From: Capnocytophaga gingivalis ATCC 33624
Lineage (GTDB): Bacteria; Bacteroidota; Bacteroidia; Flavobacteriales; Flavobacteriaceae
Length of the DNA: 64,000 bases
Assembly: GCF_000174755.1 (NCBI RefSeq)
Contig: NZ_ACLQ01000035.1
Location: 62,001 to 126,000 of the forward strand
Direction of reading: 5' to 3'
Positions 1 through 9,780 of this stretch are shown piece after piece (position 1 is the stretch's first letter; each line of letters begins with the position of its first letter). The position numbers and the translations under genes were made by a program. A model generated the notes under the pieces. That model was given only the letters and a program-made list of their open reading frames with translations. It searched no databases and was not told the DNA's origin.

Positions 1-2
1 TT

Positions 3-401
3 TCGCCTACGATGGTGGCTATTGAGAATGATGTGAATATGGGTACAATGGCGACCCTACAAGCATCGCTCTCGAGTATAGGACTATTAGGATACAACCT
101 AACAGACAGCAATTATTTCTACCGCCGTTTGCCATTCAAACCCCAGCGATTGATAAGTCTGAACCCGCGATTGCAAAATGCCAAAAAACTCACTGAAAAT
201 AATGAAGTACAAATCGTAGAGCAACGCGGTGATTATGTAAAAGCCAATGTAAAAGGAACAGGGGGAGTGACCCATACTGTTATTCTTGATGGCGAGAAGG
301 CACAATGTACTTGCAATTGGTACACCAATCACCAAACAAATCGAGGATTATGCAAACATATCTTAGCGACTAAGATGATAAGTCAGCAGTTAGATAACTA
401 A
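3..401 (+). CDS. SWIM zinc-finger protein, C-terminal part (truncated by window edge)
   Basis: The reading frame is open to the left edge, so the first Met (position 12) is probably internal and only the C-terminal 132 or so residues are present. The end holds a SWIM zinc finger of the form C-x-C-x(n)-C-x-H, with the two close Cys in ACTCNWY and the Cys-His pair in LCKHI. SWIM domains bind DNA or protein and often sit in larger helicase-associated proteins; the role of this protein is unknown. Its TAA stop overlaps the TAG stop of the convergent acyltransferase gene in the four bases CTAA, with no terminator between them. Confidence 0.7.
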   Translation, partial: SPTMVAIENDVNMGTMATLQASLSSIGLLGYNLTDSNYFYRRLPFKPQRLISLNPRLQNAKKLTENNEVQIVEQRGDYVKANVKGTGGVTHTVILDGEKAQCTCNWYTNHQTNRGLCKHILATKMISQQLDN

Positions 402-1129
402 CCCATTAGACGCTGTAGAATAAGGGAGCGTACTTCTTCGCGTAGGGTATCTTTGTCTTGAAGAGTTTTGCCATGTGTATAGACAGGAGGTAATACATCT
501 ACCCTCATCACGCCCATACTGCCAGAGAAGAAGCGGAAAGGAAATCGCTTTTTGGTATCATAGAAAACCATAGGCACGATGGGTATTTGGCACTCAATAG
601 CGATACGAAAGGCTCCGTCTTTGAAGCTGTCAAGGACTATTGATTCATCATCAGGAACACCTCCTTCGGGGAAGATGCAGATACTAAGCCCTTCCCCGAT
701 CCGTTCCATTGCTTGGGTATAGACTTCCCTCCTACTCTGAGGGCTTTTCCTATCTACCATGATGGCCACTCGCTTGTAGAAATAGCCAAAGAGAGGTAGT
801 TTGGAGAGTTCCTTCTTCCCTACAAATACAAAGGGGTTCTTGCTACAATAGAGCATGAGCATAATATCCATCATACTATAATGATTGGCTACCAGCATAT
901 AACTATGATGGTCGTTTGGCACTGTATATTCACGTTTTATTTTAGGGAGAAAGCCCATCGCATATAGTATAGGCGTAGCCCATAGGTATCGCATTACCCA
1001 ATAGAGAGAGCGATACCATTTTTTATGAGTGGTAAGCAGAAGCAATACTGGCAATAAAAGCACTATAAGAGTACCTACCAATATATAAAACCAAGTTCTC
1101 CAAAGTAACCAGAAGAGGTATTTAGGCAT
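398..1129 (-). CDS. plsC: 1-acyl-sn-glycerol-3-phosphate acyltransferase (PlsC family)
   Basis: Membrane acyltransferase that would convert lysophosphatidate to phosphatidate in phospholipid synthesis at the inner membrane. The family signature HX4D is present as NHYSMMD and the glycerophosphate-binding motif as FPEGG. A hydrophobic N-terminus (two likely membrane segments within about 60 residues) precedes the catalytic domain. I use the ATG at 1129 (243 residues); an in-frame GTG at 1162 would add 11 residues and would abut the stop of the upstream transporter. It is downstream of and co-directional with a POT transporter with a 33-base gap, so co-transcription is likely. The exact acyl acceptor is not proven; related enzymes acylate ornithine or other lipids. 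Confidence 0.82.
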   Translation of the reverse strand: MPKYLFWLLWRTWFYILVGTLIVLLLPVLLLLTTHKKWYRSLYWVMRYLWATPILYAMGFLPKIKREYTVPNDHHSYMLVANHYSMMDIMLMLYCSKNPFVFVGKKELSKLPLFGYFYKRVAIMVDRKSPQSRREVYTQAMERIGEGLSICIFPEGGVPDDESIVLDSFKDGAFRIAIECQIPIVPMVFYDTKKRFPFRFFSGSMGVMRVDVLPPVYTHGKTLQDKDTLREEVRSLILQRLMG

Positions 1130-1162
1130 TAGGGAGTAGCTATTAGATATTGAAGGAATCAC

Positions 1163-2617
1163 TTAATGAGCAGATTTTTTCAAGTAGCGATTAAAAAGAA
1201 AAATAGAAAAGGCCGTCAGTACCCCTAATCCGAAGATGATATACCAAAACTTATTAGGATGATAAGTATTCCATAACAGATCTGAAAGTTCTGTAGCAGA
1301 AAGATGCAATTTTTCTTGAGCTAACTCAAAGTATTGCTTCTTATTCAAGCTTTCTGGCAAGGTAATAGCACGTTTCTCCAATTCCATTTTTAGCAAAGAA
1401 TGCTTATCCGACCACTTATCATATAAGTCCCCTGAGAAAAAACCTGTGAGATAACTCCCCACGGCCATAGGTAAGAAGTAAGTCCCTTGGTAGAGAGCCT
1501 CTTTCCCTTTAGGAGTGATTTTAGCAATAAAAGCTGAAATAGTAGGACCGACTGCTATTTCCCCTATCGCAAAAATAGCCGTTCCCAATACAGTGAAGAT
1601 AACTTCCTTGAACATGAAAGTAAGAGTAACTCCTATGGTCATAACTATAGTCCCTCGAATCATAGCAGAAACCTGATCCATTTTCATCACAAAATAGGAA
1701 ATTACCATCTGAGTTAGGATAATCATCACACAATCTATATTGCCAAACCACTCGGCTTTTATCTGTCCATGTTCAGTAAAAGTACTTCCAAAGAAAGGAA
1801 TATTACGATTGATCCAGTCACTTTGCTGAGAAGAATCCACCCAATCTTCTATAAAATTGGGTAAAGTGTAAAACAATTGATTAAAAACTGTCCAAAAACC
1901 AACCATAAGAAGTAATAATATGGTTAGTTTTTTATCCTTAAGAGCACCTACTATGTTTTGTACAGATCCTTTTATCTCAGTTAGTAAGGGTATATTATAC
2001 TTTCTTTCGGCTTTAGGCTCCTTATAGAAAAAAACAACTACCAAGAGATTAAAGACAATCACTACCATAGCTTGTACAAAAATCACCTTCCAACCCATAG
2101 TAGTACGTAGGTAGGACGACATAGCTGGTCCCAATAGTCCTCCTATATTACCCACCATATAGAAAAAACCAAAACCTAAGGTACTATTCTCTTCAGTGGT
2201 ATGGCGTGCGATAATCCCCTGCACTACAGGGCGGAAGAAGCTACATCCCACCGCCGCTAAGAGGAATGCAAGATAAATATCCCAGTAGGAGACAGCTGTA
2301 CCCATTAGGTAGTAGCCTACTCCCATAATGAGACAAGAGATTAGCAAGGAAAGCTTATAACCAATCCTATCGGCAATCACTCCAAAGAACAGCGGCAAAA
2401 GAAATAAAATGGCGGTGATTTGTGCCATAATATTTCCTTTTTGGGTATGAGTAAGCCCCAAGCCTCCCTCATCGGTACCAGCTACCAAGTAAAGGGCTAA
2501 TAGTGAAAAGATACTAAAATACGCCCATCGCTCAGTTAGTTGTAGGAAATTCCCTATCCAAAAAGTAGATGAGAACGATTTTAGAGTCTGTGTATAGGTT
2601 TTCTTTGTTTCTGACAT
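1163..2617 (-). CDS. POT/PTR-family (proton-coupled peptide) MFS transporter
   Basis: A 484-residue polytopic inner-membrane protein with about 12-14 hydrophobic segments, strongly similar along its whole length to the next gene upstream, so the two are a tandem duplication. It has MFS loops (for example GVIADRIGYK) and an extended loop between the two halves (GQIKAEWFGNIDCV), as in POT proteins. The ExxER motif of helix 1, which takes part in proton coupling, reads Q-L-T-E-R (residues 26-30): the first Glu is Gln. Substrate is probably di- or tripeptides but is not shown by the sequence. It has its own promoter at 2640-2670. Confidence 0.85.
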   Translation of the reverse strand: MSETKKTYTQTLKSFSSTFWIGNFLQLTERWAYFSIFSLLALYLVAGTDEGGLGLTHTQKGNIMAQITAILFLLPLFFGVIADRIGYKLSLLISCLIMGVGYYLMGTAVSYWDIYLAFLLAAVGCSFFRPVVQGIIARHTTEENSTLGFGFFYMVGNIGGLLGPAMSSYLRTTMGWKVIFVQAMVVIVFNLLVVVFFYKEPKAERKYNIPLLTEIKGSVQNIVGALKDKKLTILLLLMVGFWTVFNQLFYTLPNFIEDWVDSSQQSDWINRNIPFFGSTFTEHGQIKAEWFGNIDCVMIILTQMVISYFVMKMDQVSAMIRGTIVMTIGVTLTFMFKEVIFTVLGTAIFAIGEIAVGPTISAFIAKITPKGKEALYQGTYFLPMAVGSYLTGFFSGDLYDKWSDKHSLLKMELEKRAITLPESLNKKQYFELAQEKLHLSATELSDLLWNTYHPNKFWYIIFGLGVLTAFSIFLFNRYLKKSAH

Positions 2618-2639
2618 TCGTTAGTATTTGTTATGGGCG

Positions 2640-2670
2640 CAAAAGTACAAAAATAATGCCAAAAAACAAA
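2640..2670 (-). promoter_or_regulatory. Bacteroidota-type promoter for the POT gene at 1163-2617
   Basis: On the minus strand TTTG (2667-2670) is followed after 19 bases by TACTTTTG (2640-2647), matching the TTTG / TAnnTTTG consensus. It lies 23 bases before the ATG, so the leader is very short. Confidence 0.6.
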
Positions 2671-2707
2671 CCATTGTCAAGTACAGTCGTGTGGGCAATC
2701 AATAGCC

Positions 2708-4165
2708 TCATCTCTCTTTAGTCTTTATCATCATTTTATTATAGATATAAACAGAGATTATAGTGAAAGCCCCCATCGCTAAAACAAGAAACCACAGCTT
2801 ATTAGGTTGGTAAGTATTCCAAAGAAACTCAGTAAGCTCAGCGGGGGACATGTGTAGTTGTTGCTCAGCTTGCTCAAAGAACTGTTTTTTGCTTAAGCCC
2901 TCTGGTAGAGAGAGCTGACGCTGAAGAAGTTCCACTTTGAGCAAGGAATACTTATCCGACCACTTTTGATACAGATCACCAGTAACAAAGCCTGTAAGAT
3001 AATTCGCCACTGCCACCGGCAGGAACAGAGTCCCTTGGTAAAGAGCCTCTTTCCCTTTAGGAGTTATCTGAGCGACATAGGCATAGAGAGTAGGCCCTGC
3101 AATCATCTCCCCTATGGCAAAAATCACCGTACCTATGATGGTAAACCATACATTGTTAAAAACAAAAGTAAGCACTACTCCCAAAGTAGCGATCAGTGTT
3201 CCGCGAATCAGGGCACTGATTTGCCTAATACGCATCACCATATAGGAGATCGATACCTGAAAAAGAATAATCATCACACAATCGATATTCCCATACCACT
3301 CTGCTTTGATCTGTCCTTTCTCAGTAAGAGTAGTTCCTAAGAAGGGAATATACTTATTGATCCAAGCACTCTCTGGGGCAGAATCCACCCAGTCCTCTAT
3401 GAAGTTGGGCAGGGTATAAAAAAGCTGATTATACACCATCCAATATCCCACCATAAGGAACAGAAGTATAGACAATTTCTTATCCCTAAGCGCTTCTATG
3501 ATATTGCCAAAAGAACCCTTTATCTCCTGAAGAATAGGCACATTATACTCTCTGTTTATTTTTTTCTCTTTGTAGAAAAACAATACAACCAGAAGGTTGA
3601 TAAAAATAATGATGGCTCCCTGTAGGAAGATAATACGCCATCCCATAGTAGTACGCAAATAGGAGGAAAAGGAAGGACCAAAGAATCCTCCTATATTAGC
3701 CATCAGATAGAAGAGCCCAAAGCCCATAGTGTTGGTCTGTTCATCAGTAGTACGGGCAATAATCCCTGATGCTACTGGTTTGAAAAGGCTACCTCCTATA
3801 GCCGCAAAAAGGAAAGCCAAATATACTGCCCAATAGCTACTTACGGTTCCCATCAGGTAATATCCCACACCTATGATTACAAAAGCAATAATAAGAGAAA
3901 TCTTATAGCCTATACGATCCGCAATCACCCCAAAGAAAAGAGGAAGAAAGAATTGTATAGCTGTTACATTGGCTAATATATTTCCTTTTTCTACATGACT
4001 GAGCCCTAATCCTCCCTCATCTGTGGAAGCCACTAAATAAAGACCTAAAACAGAAAAAATACCAAACCAAGCACCACGTTCCATGATTTGGAGAAAATTG
4101 GCAACCCAAAAAGTAGGCGAGAAAGACTTAATTGTCTGAGAAAAGGACGGTTTGTTCTCCTGCAT
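2708..4165 (-). CDS. POT/PTR-family MFS transporter, tandem paralogue
   Basis: A 485-residue inner-membrane transporter, colinear with the neighbouring 484-residue protein (shared blocks such as FADRIGYK-like and TPKGKEALYQGT, and the same Leu/Gln-rich region before the last helix). Here too the first Glu of the helix-1 ExxER motif is Gln (Q-I-M-E-R, residues 26-30). A 90-base gap and a separate promoter (4187-4220) suggest that each copy is controlled on its own. Peptide uptake is the family role; divergence between copies may mean different substrates. Confidence 0.85.
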   Translation of the reverse strand: MQENKPSFSQTIKSFSPTFWVANFLQIMERGAWFGIFSVLGLYLVASTDEGGLGLSHVEKGNILANVTAIQFFLPLFFGVIADRIGYKISLIIAFVIIGVGYYLMGTVSSYWAVYLAFLFAAIGGSLFKPVASGIIARTTDEQTNTMGFGLFYLMANIGGFFGPSFSSYLRTTMGWRIIFLQGAIIIFINLLVVLFFYKEKKINREYNVPILQEIKGSFGNIIEALRDKKLSILLFLMVGYWMVYNQLFYTLPNFIEDWVDSAPESAWINKYIPFLGTTLTEKGQIKAEWYGNIDCVMIILFQVSISYMVMRIRQISALIRGTLIATLGVVLTFVFNNVWFTIIGTVIFAIGEMIAGPTLYAYVAQITPKGKEALYQGTLFLPVAVANYLTGFVTGDLYQKWSDKYSLLKVELLQRQLSLPEGLSKKQFFEQAEQQLHMSPAELTEFLWNTYQPNKLWFLVLAMGAFTIISVYIYNKMMIKTKER

Positions 4166-4186
4166 TTTTTATGTTTTAAAAAAAGA

Positions 4187-4220
4187 CAAAACTACGTTTT
4201 TTCTCTTATTTAAAAGCAAA
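4187..4220 (-). promoter_or_regulatory. Bacteroidota-type promoter for the POT gene at 2708-4165
   Basis: Minus strand: TTTG (4217-4220), 22-base spacer, TAGTTTTG (4187-4194). The spacer is at the long end of the usual range, so this is weaker than the promoter of the sister gene. Confidence 0.45.
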
Positions 4221-4247
4221 TTATTTGTTAAAAATTTATTTTATACC

Positions 4248-5144
4248 TCACCAATTGAACTTTACCATCAACTCATGGATATTGCGTATGCTTGCTGAGG
4301 CCTTGGGCTGTAGCGTACTTTCGAATCCATAACCTACTGAGAGATAGAACTTAGGAATATTAAACAATATATATCCATTGGCCGCTTGAGTGGTTCTATA
4401 GGTAGCCCCTGCCTCCAAGAAACCCCTATAAATAACAGAAGCTGTAGCACTCAGCTGATATTGACTCCCTTTGGAAACATAGAATAGATAAGAAGGCTTC
4501 ACTGTAAAGTCGTCTGTAAGAGGGAAGTAATACCCCCCAGTACTATAGAGAAGCATTCTTTCAGAGACTGTGGTTACCCTATCCTCTACAAGCTTTGTTT
4601 TATCCGAAGCGAGCAGGTTGGGAGCTGAAACTCCTATATAGAACTGCGGTCTTGTATAATAAACACCTACCCCTACATTGGGCTGGAATTTTCCTGAAAT
4701 CCCTTGTAGATAAGGGTCATACTCCTTGTTATAGGTTTTAAATCGTGTTCCATCAAGGTAATATAAATTTCCTCCAGCCTTAAGCCCTAAATAAATAGTA
4801 GAACTTTCTGTAAGAGGTAAGGAATAAGAAAAATCAGCAAAAAAAGCGGTTTGCCTCTGTAGAAACACCTTATCACTGACCACCGAACCAGCTAAGCCTA
4901 TACGATTGGTAATACGGTGAGTGGTATTGAGTGTCTGTACCTGAGGGGCATCTGCATTCAAGGATTGCATCCATTGGCTACGCAAGTTCAGTGAAATTGT
5001 ATGTCCTTTTTCTTCTCCTACAGCAGCAGGATTATTTATATTCTTGAGCTGATCATAGAAGATAAAATCTGTAGATTGTGCATTGAGAACTTCCCCCAAA
5101 AGGGTTACTGTCAGAAATAATAAGATTTTTTGTGCTTTTTTCAT
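4248..5144 (-). CDS. PorP/SprF-family type IX secretion outer-membrane protein
   Basis: A 298-residue protein with a signal peptide (about residues 1-22, ending LNAQ) followed by the family opening block in which a strand of aromatic and Asn residues leads to NNPAAVG, then beta-strand-rich sequence typical of an outer-membrane barrel (RSQWMQSL, GLAGSVVSD). PorP/SprF proteins work with the T9SS and, in flavobacteria, SprF-like proteins are needed for secretion of cargo with type B C-terminal domains. The gene lies 3 bases downstream of exactly such a cargo gene, so it is most likely its dedicated partner. The function as partner is inferred from context. Confidence 0.85.
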   Translation of the reverse strand: MKKAQKILLFLTVTLLGEVLNAQSTDFIFYDQLKNINNPAAVGEEKGHTISLNLRSQWMQSLNADAPQVQTLNTTHRITNRIGLAGSVVSDKVFLQRQTAFFADFSYSLPLTESSTIYLGLKAGGNLYYLDGTRFKTYNKEYDPYLQGISGKFQPNVGVGVYYTRPQFYIGVSAPNLLASDKTKLVEDRVTTVSERMLLYSTGGYYFPLTDDFTVKPSYLFYVSKGSQYQLSATASVIYRGFLEAGATYRTTQAANGYILFNIPKFYLSVGYGFESTLQPKASASIRNIHELMVKFNW

Positions 5145-5147
5145 TTG

Positions 5148-8100
5148 TTAGTAATTAATATACAACCATCCTTCTTTGGTTTCTTTCGCTTTTTTAAGAG
5201 TAAGTATATAGTAATAGAACCCTTGAGGTACTTTCATACCATCGGTACCTATTCCCTGCCATTGGTTTTTATATCCATTTGCCTGATAGATAAGCTGTCC
5301 CTGACGTGTGAATATTTGTAAGGTATTCTGTGGGTACAAGCTTATTCGCTGTATGTAGAAACTATCATTGATTCCATCACCATTAGGAGTAAATGCATTA
5401 GGAATCAGTACTATATCAAATTCGTTATCCTCCTCATCAGCTATTCCATCTCCATCAGCATCGGTATCACATACGTCCCCTACTCCATCCTTATCAGTAT
5501 CTTTTTGGTCAGGATTTGCCTTCGCTGGACAATTGTCTTTCTCATTAGGGACTCCATCCCCATCTATATCGTCATCACACACATCACCTATGCCATCCCC
5601 ATCAGTATCTACTTGATCAGGGTTGGCTACATAAGGACAATTATCCCGAGAGTTAGGGATACCATCATTATCCATATCCTCATCACATACATCCCCTACT
5701 CCATCTCCGTCAGTATCTGTCTGGTCAGGGTTTGAGGTCTTAGGACAGTTATCTTGGGCATTGAGTACTCCATCTCCATCTATATCCTCATCACAAGCAT
5801 CGCCTATGCCATCCCCATCGGTATCTACTTGGTCTGGATTAGGGGTATCAGGACAATTATCTACCTCATCCAAGACCTTATCATTATCCCTATCTCCACT
5901 ACATATATCACCTTTTCCATCTCCATCAGAATCTTTTTGGTCAGGATTGGGTTTGTAGGGGCAGTTATCCCTACCATTGGGGACACCATCCCCATCTATA
6001 TCCTCATCACACACATCCCCTATACCATCTCCATCAGTATCTTTCTGGTCAGCATTGGGCGTATTGGGACAATTATCGTATGTATTGAGTACCCCATCTC
6101 CGTCCAGATCATCATCACATACATCCCCTATACCATCTAGATCGGTGTCCTTCTGATCAGCATTGGGTGTTTCTACACAATTATCTTGGCTATCCAAGAT
6201 TCCATCACCATCCATATCTCCATCTTCACGTACTGTGATTGGCGCAAGGTTCACCGCCAAGAAAATATTCTCCTCAGCCCTGATCATAAACCTTCCTTGA
6301 GTAGTGGCCAAAGAAGTAGGAACTGTAAAGGTATAGCTACCATTATTCGGAATGTTCCGAGCCAATACGATAGGAAAAGTTGCTCCTTCATCCAAAGAGA
6401 AATAGATACTGACCTTCTGGGTATTGACACTTCCTTTGTCTGTATCAGCCACATCCCAAGTGATGGTATGAGGCTTATTGACAAACCAATATGCCCTATT
6501 CTTATCCGAGGTAACCTTAAAAGGTCCTGCATCGGAGGCTACATTGATCTCCATCAGGGCATAACTGGTATTCCCTGTTACCCGATCATGCTCTCTATCA
6601 TTACGTGCTCCTACCTTCTTATCCATCACTACAAAAGCCCATGTAAGTTTTCTCTTCACATTGGAGACTGTCTCCCAAGCACTTCTTCGGGTAGGGTTTC
6701 TTTCGGTCAAGGTCCCTTGTAAGATACGTGACATACGAGGGATATAGCGCTGTGTGGACTCAGTGGGAGGAAGTGAACGTGCCATAGGCCCACGAGGAAT
6801 ATTAGGAGAGAAGCGATCATAGGTAATAGAACCCAAATTATCTGCTTGCTCCCAAGTGTAATAGAGCTTATCCCCATCAGGATCTGTTGCTGTACCATCA
6901 AGTACATAGGCAGTCCCTTTAGGAATAGTATAATTAGGCAAATCCGCTATCTGAGGGGGAGTATTACTTACATTCTCAGTGGTAGGACAACTTTGCTTTT
7001 TGATATAATCCACTATTTGTCGGACACTGATATGATTAAAATAAGGATCTGTACGAGATTGTACATCATTATTACCTGTAATCCCTGCATATCCCATGAT
7101 TGTAGAGCCACTACCTGGTTCTACCTGTACTCCATAACCTTCATTCTGTAGATTGTGTGTATGGTTTGCTCCCATTTGGTGACCCAACTCATGGCAGAAG
7201 AAATCAATATCAAAGCGATCTATATCCATCGATCCTAAATTTCCTGCTGAAAAAGCCTTTCCCTTGCTGTTATCATCACACACACAGCCTATGCACCCTG
7301 CATTCCCATTGGGATTGGTGGTATTGTGGAACAAGTGCCCTACATCATAATTAGCCGTCCCGACCCTATCATCCAAGAATTTCTGTAACTGAGAACCTGT
7401 CCAATTTTGATTGATATAGTTTGAGAGATTATCATCCCTTCTATGTTCGATAAGTGTCTCCTCACCACTGACCAATTGGAACTGTACAGACATCTGGGAA
7501 CGATATACTTGGTTAGCTCGCTGAATGGTTGAGGCGATCTGAGCAAGCGTCTGAATTTTCCCTCCGAAGTATTGTGTAAAACTGCTGGTAGCAGCCACCG
7601 CAATACGTATTGTCCGTAATGTATGTTCGCTCTCATAGCTATTACGTTGTGTAGCAGAAGAAGTGGGTGTTTTCTTAGCGGCACCTTGAGTAGTACAATC
7701 AAAATGTACACTCTCTAAGACATCACTTCTTTGATACACCTTATGATTTTTCCCTCTCTTATCGGTAGGTTGTACAAAAGTATAACTAAAATCCTGTTGA
7801 AATATAGCCGACAACCCCGCTGGAGACCAAGTGAAGCTAACTAATTGATCTGAATTATCAAGAGCATAACCCGAATAGGTCTCTATCTGAGGATATCTCT
7901 GTGCCAACTCAGGAGAAAGTACTGCTGTCCTGCGTACCTTATAGGTTTTTACGGAAGTACCATCCGGTATATCTATATAGGTATAGTCTTGGGACGAACG
8001 TGCACTTGTGTTGTGCAAAGCTTTTTCAAAAGCCTTTCTTTCAAGAGTGTAATAAGTGTAAGTTTTTTCCTGTGCTGTAGATCGTTGTGTATTATTCTCT

Positions 8101-8183
8101 TTCCAATAAGATTGTGCGTAGAGTTTTGGCCATGAGAATAAAAGTAATAACAACACCAAAGAACGTAATTTGATTGTGAACAT
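5148..8183 (-). CDS. Secreted reprolysin-like metalloprotease with TSP3 repeats and T9SS type B sorting domain
   Basis: 1011 residues. A signal peptide (about 1-23, ending LYAQS) is followed by a propeptide-like region, then a metallopeptidase domain with the zinc motif [11 protein letters not shown] near residues 330-341 and a Met-turn (IMGYAG) about 30 residues later, as in metzincins. A central domain follows, then seven thrombospondin type 3 repeats of 36 residues (about 653-905) rich in DxDxDG calcium-binding loops and paired Cys. The last 90 residues begin [16 protein letters not shown], the hallmark of the gliding-motility/type B sorting domain used by the T9SS. It should be secreted and probably surface-attached, with calcium-stabilised repeats as a stalk. 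The PorP/SprF gene directly downstream is the likely secretion partner. Substrate unknown. Confidence 0.88.
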   Translation of the reverse strand: MFTIKLRSLVLLLLLFSWPKLYAQSYWKENNTQRSTAQEKTYTYYTLERKAFEKALHNTSARSSQDYTYIDIPDGTSVKTYKVRRTAVLSPELAQRYPQIETYSGYALDNSDQLVSFTWSPAGLSAIFQQDFSYTFVQPTDKRGKNHKVYQRSDVLESVHFDCTTQGAAKKTPTSSATQRNSYESEHTLRTIRIAVAATSSFTQYFGGKIQTLAQIASTIQRANQVYRSQMSVQFQLVSGEETLIEHRRDDNLSNYINQNWTGSQLQKFLDDRVGTANYDVGHLFHNTTNPNGNAGCIGCVCDDNSKGKAFSAGNLGSMDIDRFDIDFFCHELGHQMGANHTHNLQNEGYGVQVEPGSGSTIMGYAGITGNNDVQSRTDPYFNHISVRQIVDYIKKQSCPTTENVSNTPPQIADLPNYTIPKGTAYVLDGTATDPDGDKLYYTWEQADNLGSITYDRFSPNIPRGPMARSLPPTESTQRYIPRMSRILQGTLTERNPTRRSAWETVSNVKRKLTWAFVVMDKKVGARNDREHDRVTGNTSYALMEINVASDAGPFKVTSDKNRAYWFVNKPHTITWDVADTDKGSVNTQKVSIYFSLDEGATFPIVLARNIPNNGSYTFTVPTSLATTQGRFMIRAEENIFLAVNLAPITVREDGDMDGDGILDSQDNCVETPNADQKDTDLDGIGDVCDDDLDGDGVLNTYDNCPNTPNADQKDTDGDGIGDVCDEDIDGDGVPNGRDNCPYKPNPDQKDSDGDGKGDICSGDRDNDKVLDEVDNCPDTPNPDQVDTDGDGIGDACDEDIDGDGVLNAQDNCPKTSNPDQTDTDGDGVGDVCDEDMDNDGIPNSRDNCPYVANPDQVDTDGDGIGDVCDDDIDGDGVPNEKDNCPAKANPDQKDTDKDGVGDVCDTDADGDGIADEEDNEFDIVLIPNAFTPNGDGINDSFYIQRISLYPQNTLQIFTRQGQLIYQANGYKNQWQGIGTDGMKVPQGFYYYILTLKKAKETKEGWLYINY
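5450..6224 (-). repeat. Seven tandem TSP3 coding repeats (about 108 bp each)
   Basis: The stretch encodes seven consecutive 36-residue units with the pattern DGDGxxNxxDNCPxxxNPDQxDTDGDGxGDVCDxD. Unit 4 is the most diverged ([13 protein letters not shown]). The high DNA similarity between units makes slippage or recombination, and so length variation between strains, likely. Confidence 0.85.
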
Positions 8184-8443
8184 GAAGATTTGTTTTAGAT
8201 AAAAGTATTTTTATTTAGATTATTTATTTGTTTTTATAAGCGTTGCAAAGTTACTACTTTTTACTGAGATTTTTAGATAAATTTTATATCCTTGCTAAGA
8301 TTTCTTCTTTAATACCCTACAAATGAATGTATTAATTTAAAAAATTTAACATTTAATCAAAAATACATTAGTAAATATCACTATGTATTTAGATTTTTTT
8401 AGCTATTTTTTTTAATTCACATCTTAAAAATAGTCTATCATAA
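8184..8443. other. AT-rich intergenic region upstream of the metalloprotease and LRR operon
   Basis: The divergent intergenic region of 420 bases (8184-8603) carries no gene. On the minus strand TAACTTTG (8246-8253) fits the -7 element for the metalloprotease gene, but no good -33 element lies at the right distance. The remainder is very AT-rich, which could favour bending or regulator binding, but no clear operator was seen. Confidence 0.4.
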
Positions 8444-8475
8444 TTTGGATTAAAAAAGAATTAAACGTAAATTTG
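8444..8475 (+). promoter_or_regulatory. Bacteroidota-type promoter of the LRR/TonB/HmuY locus
   Basis: TTTG (8444-8447), 20-base spacer, TAAATTTG (8468-8475). Transcription would start near 8482, leaving a leader of about 120 bases before the first ATG at 8604, unusually long for this window and large enough for post-transcriptional control. Confidence 0.6.
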
Positions 8476-8603
8476 CAGCCAAAGATGTTATTTATAATTA
8501 ATCTTAGTTTATTTCTACATTTCTGAAGATTATCATACATGAGCCTTATCTTAAGTTCATATAAAATAAGAATTAATTTTTACAATCTATAATTTACACA
8601 AAA

Positions 8604-9773
8604 ATGAGAAAAATAATCATCTGCTCAGTGATGCTCCTAAGTCTCACTACTACAGTGCAATGTACTAAACAAACTACCGAAGAGCGTGAGGTAGAACAAG
8701 CTGGATCTGCTATCCTAAGGGGGGAAACGCCTCCTGTAGATAGTGTGGGAAAAGTTGGGGATTATTACATTAATGAAAAAACAGCAGAGTTCTATGGTCC
8801 CAAAAAATCTGCCGAAGAGGGAGGTTGGGGTGCTCCTGTTCGCTTTGGAAAAGATATCAGTAGCAAAGCACGTATCCTCTCCGGCACTGGAATGCCTAAG
8901 AATACTGATGGAAACGAGGGGGATTGGTATCTTGATAAAGAGACTAAAAAACTCTATGGCCCCAAGACTAAAAACCAATGGGGAAATGGTATCGTACTGG
9001 GAGGAAACCCTAACAATGGTTCCAATCAGGATAACGATGCTTCCTTACCTAATTACCGCTTAGGAGATGAAGGGAAAACCCTGCTTGCTTGGACGAACCC
9101 TAAAACTCAAGTTATTGATATGCGTAAGGATGCCAAGCTAAACCAAGTAGAAAAGCTCGAAATTGGAGCTGTTTCTGAGCAACGTGCTTTACAGAAATTT
9201 GTTCTCGGCGACCAAGTGGGAATCATAGGAGCCTCTGCTTTTAAGAACTGTTTTTATTTGGAAGAATTTGTATTCAATCGCAAACTAACTACCATAGAGG
9301 AAACTGCCTTTCAGTATTGCTTATACTTGGAAACCATGGAGCTCCCTGAAGGATTGGAGGTCTTAGGCCAGCAAGCCTTTGTCAGCTGTGTAAAACTTAA
9401 AAAAGTAGTAGTTCCTTCTACTTGTAAAAATATACATGGGGCTGCTTTTGAAAAATGTGAAGCCTTAGAAGAAGTTGTCCTCAAAGAAGGTATAGAGAAT
9501 ATCTATACCAATGCTTTTCAAGGTTGTAAAACCCTACGAAAGGTGGTATTTCCAGCTTCTTTGAAAGGCTTAGGTGCTGGAATCTTCAAGGATTCTGGGG
9601 TGACAGAGGTGACTTTCAAAGGAAATGTTCCTGAGAGTGGTCTCGGACAGGGTACTGGAAGTCCTTTCGAAGGAGTCGCTACTCTTGAAAAAATCTATGT
9701 CCCTGAGCAGTTCATAGAGGATTATAAAGCTCAACTCTCTGACTATAAAAATATTATTCATCCTATTAAATAA
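8604..9773 (+). CDS. BspA-like leucine-rich-repeat lipoprotein 1
   Basis: 389 residues. A lipoprotein signal peptide ends at Cys20 (VQCTKQ). Residues about 45-135 hold two copies of a module with the core GDYYINEKTAEFYGPK / GDWYLDKETKKLYGPK followed by a Trp-Gly motif. After a short linker come BspA-type (LRR_5) repeats of about 23 residues (for example IGASAFKNCFYLEEFVF, IEETAFQYCLYLETMEL, IYTNAFQGCKTLRKVVF), closed by a conserved end IYVPEQFIEDYKAQ. Such LRR proteins are usually surface adhesins or ligand-binding proteins; Lys two residues after the Cys resembles the Capnocytophaga surface-lipoprotein signal. First gene of the locus, 7 bases before the next. Confidence 0.85.
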   Translation: MRKIIICSVMLLSLTTTVQCTKQTTEEREVEQAGSAILRGETPPVDSVGKVGDYYINEKTAEFYGPKKSAEEGGWGAPVRFGKDISSKARILSGTGMPKNTDGNEGDWYLDKETKKLYGPKTKNQWGNGIVLGGNPNNGSNQDNDASLPNYRLGDEGKTLLAWTNPKTQVIDMRKDAKLNQVEKLEIGAVSEQRALQKFVLGDQVGIIGASAFKNCFYLEEFVFNRKLTTIEETAFQYCLYLETMELPEGLEVLGQQAFVSCVKLKKVVVPSTCKNIHGAAFEKCEALEEVVLKEGIENIYTNAFQGCKTLRKVVFPASLKGLGAGIFKDSGVTEVTFKGNVPESGLGQGTGSPFEGVATLEKIYVPEQFIEDYKAQLSDYKNIIHPIK

Positions 9774-9780
9774 TAATTCC

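Noticed and set aside
5450-6224. Regular DNA repeats that could suggest a CRISPR array
   Set aside because: The repeat is continuous with no unique spacers and is fully coding (36-residue TSP3 units).
5368-6722. Long plus-strand open frames rich in Pro-Ser and Ile-Tyr
   Set aside because: They are antisense shadows of the TSP3 repeats in the metalloprotease gene; repeat composition keeps them free of stops.
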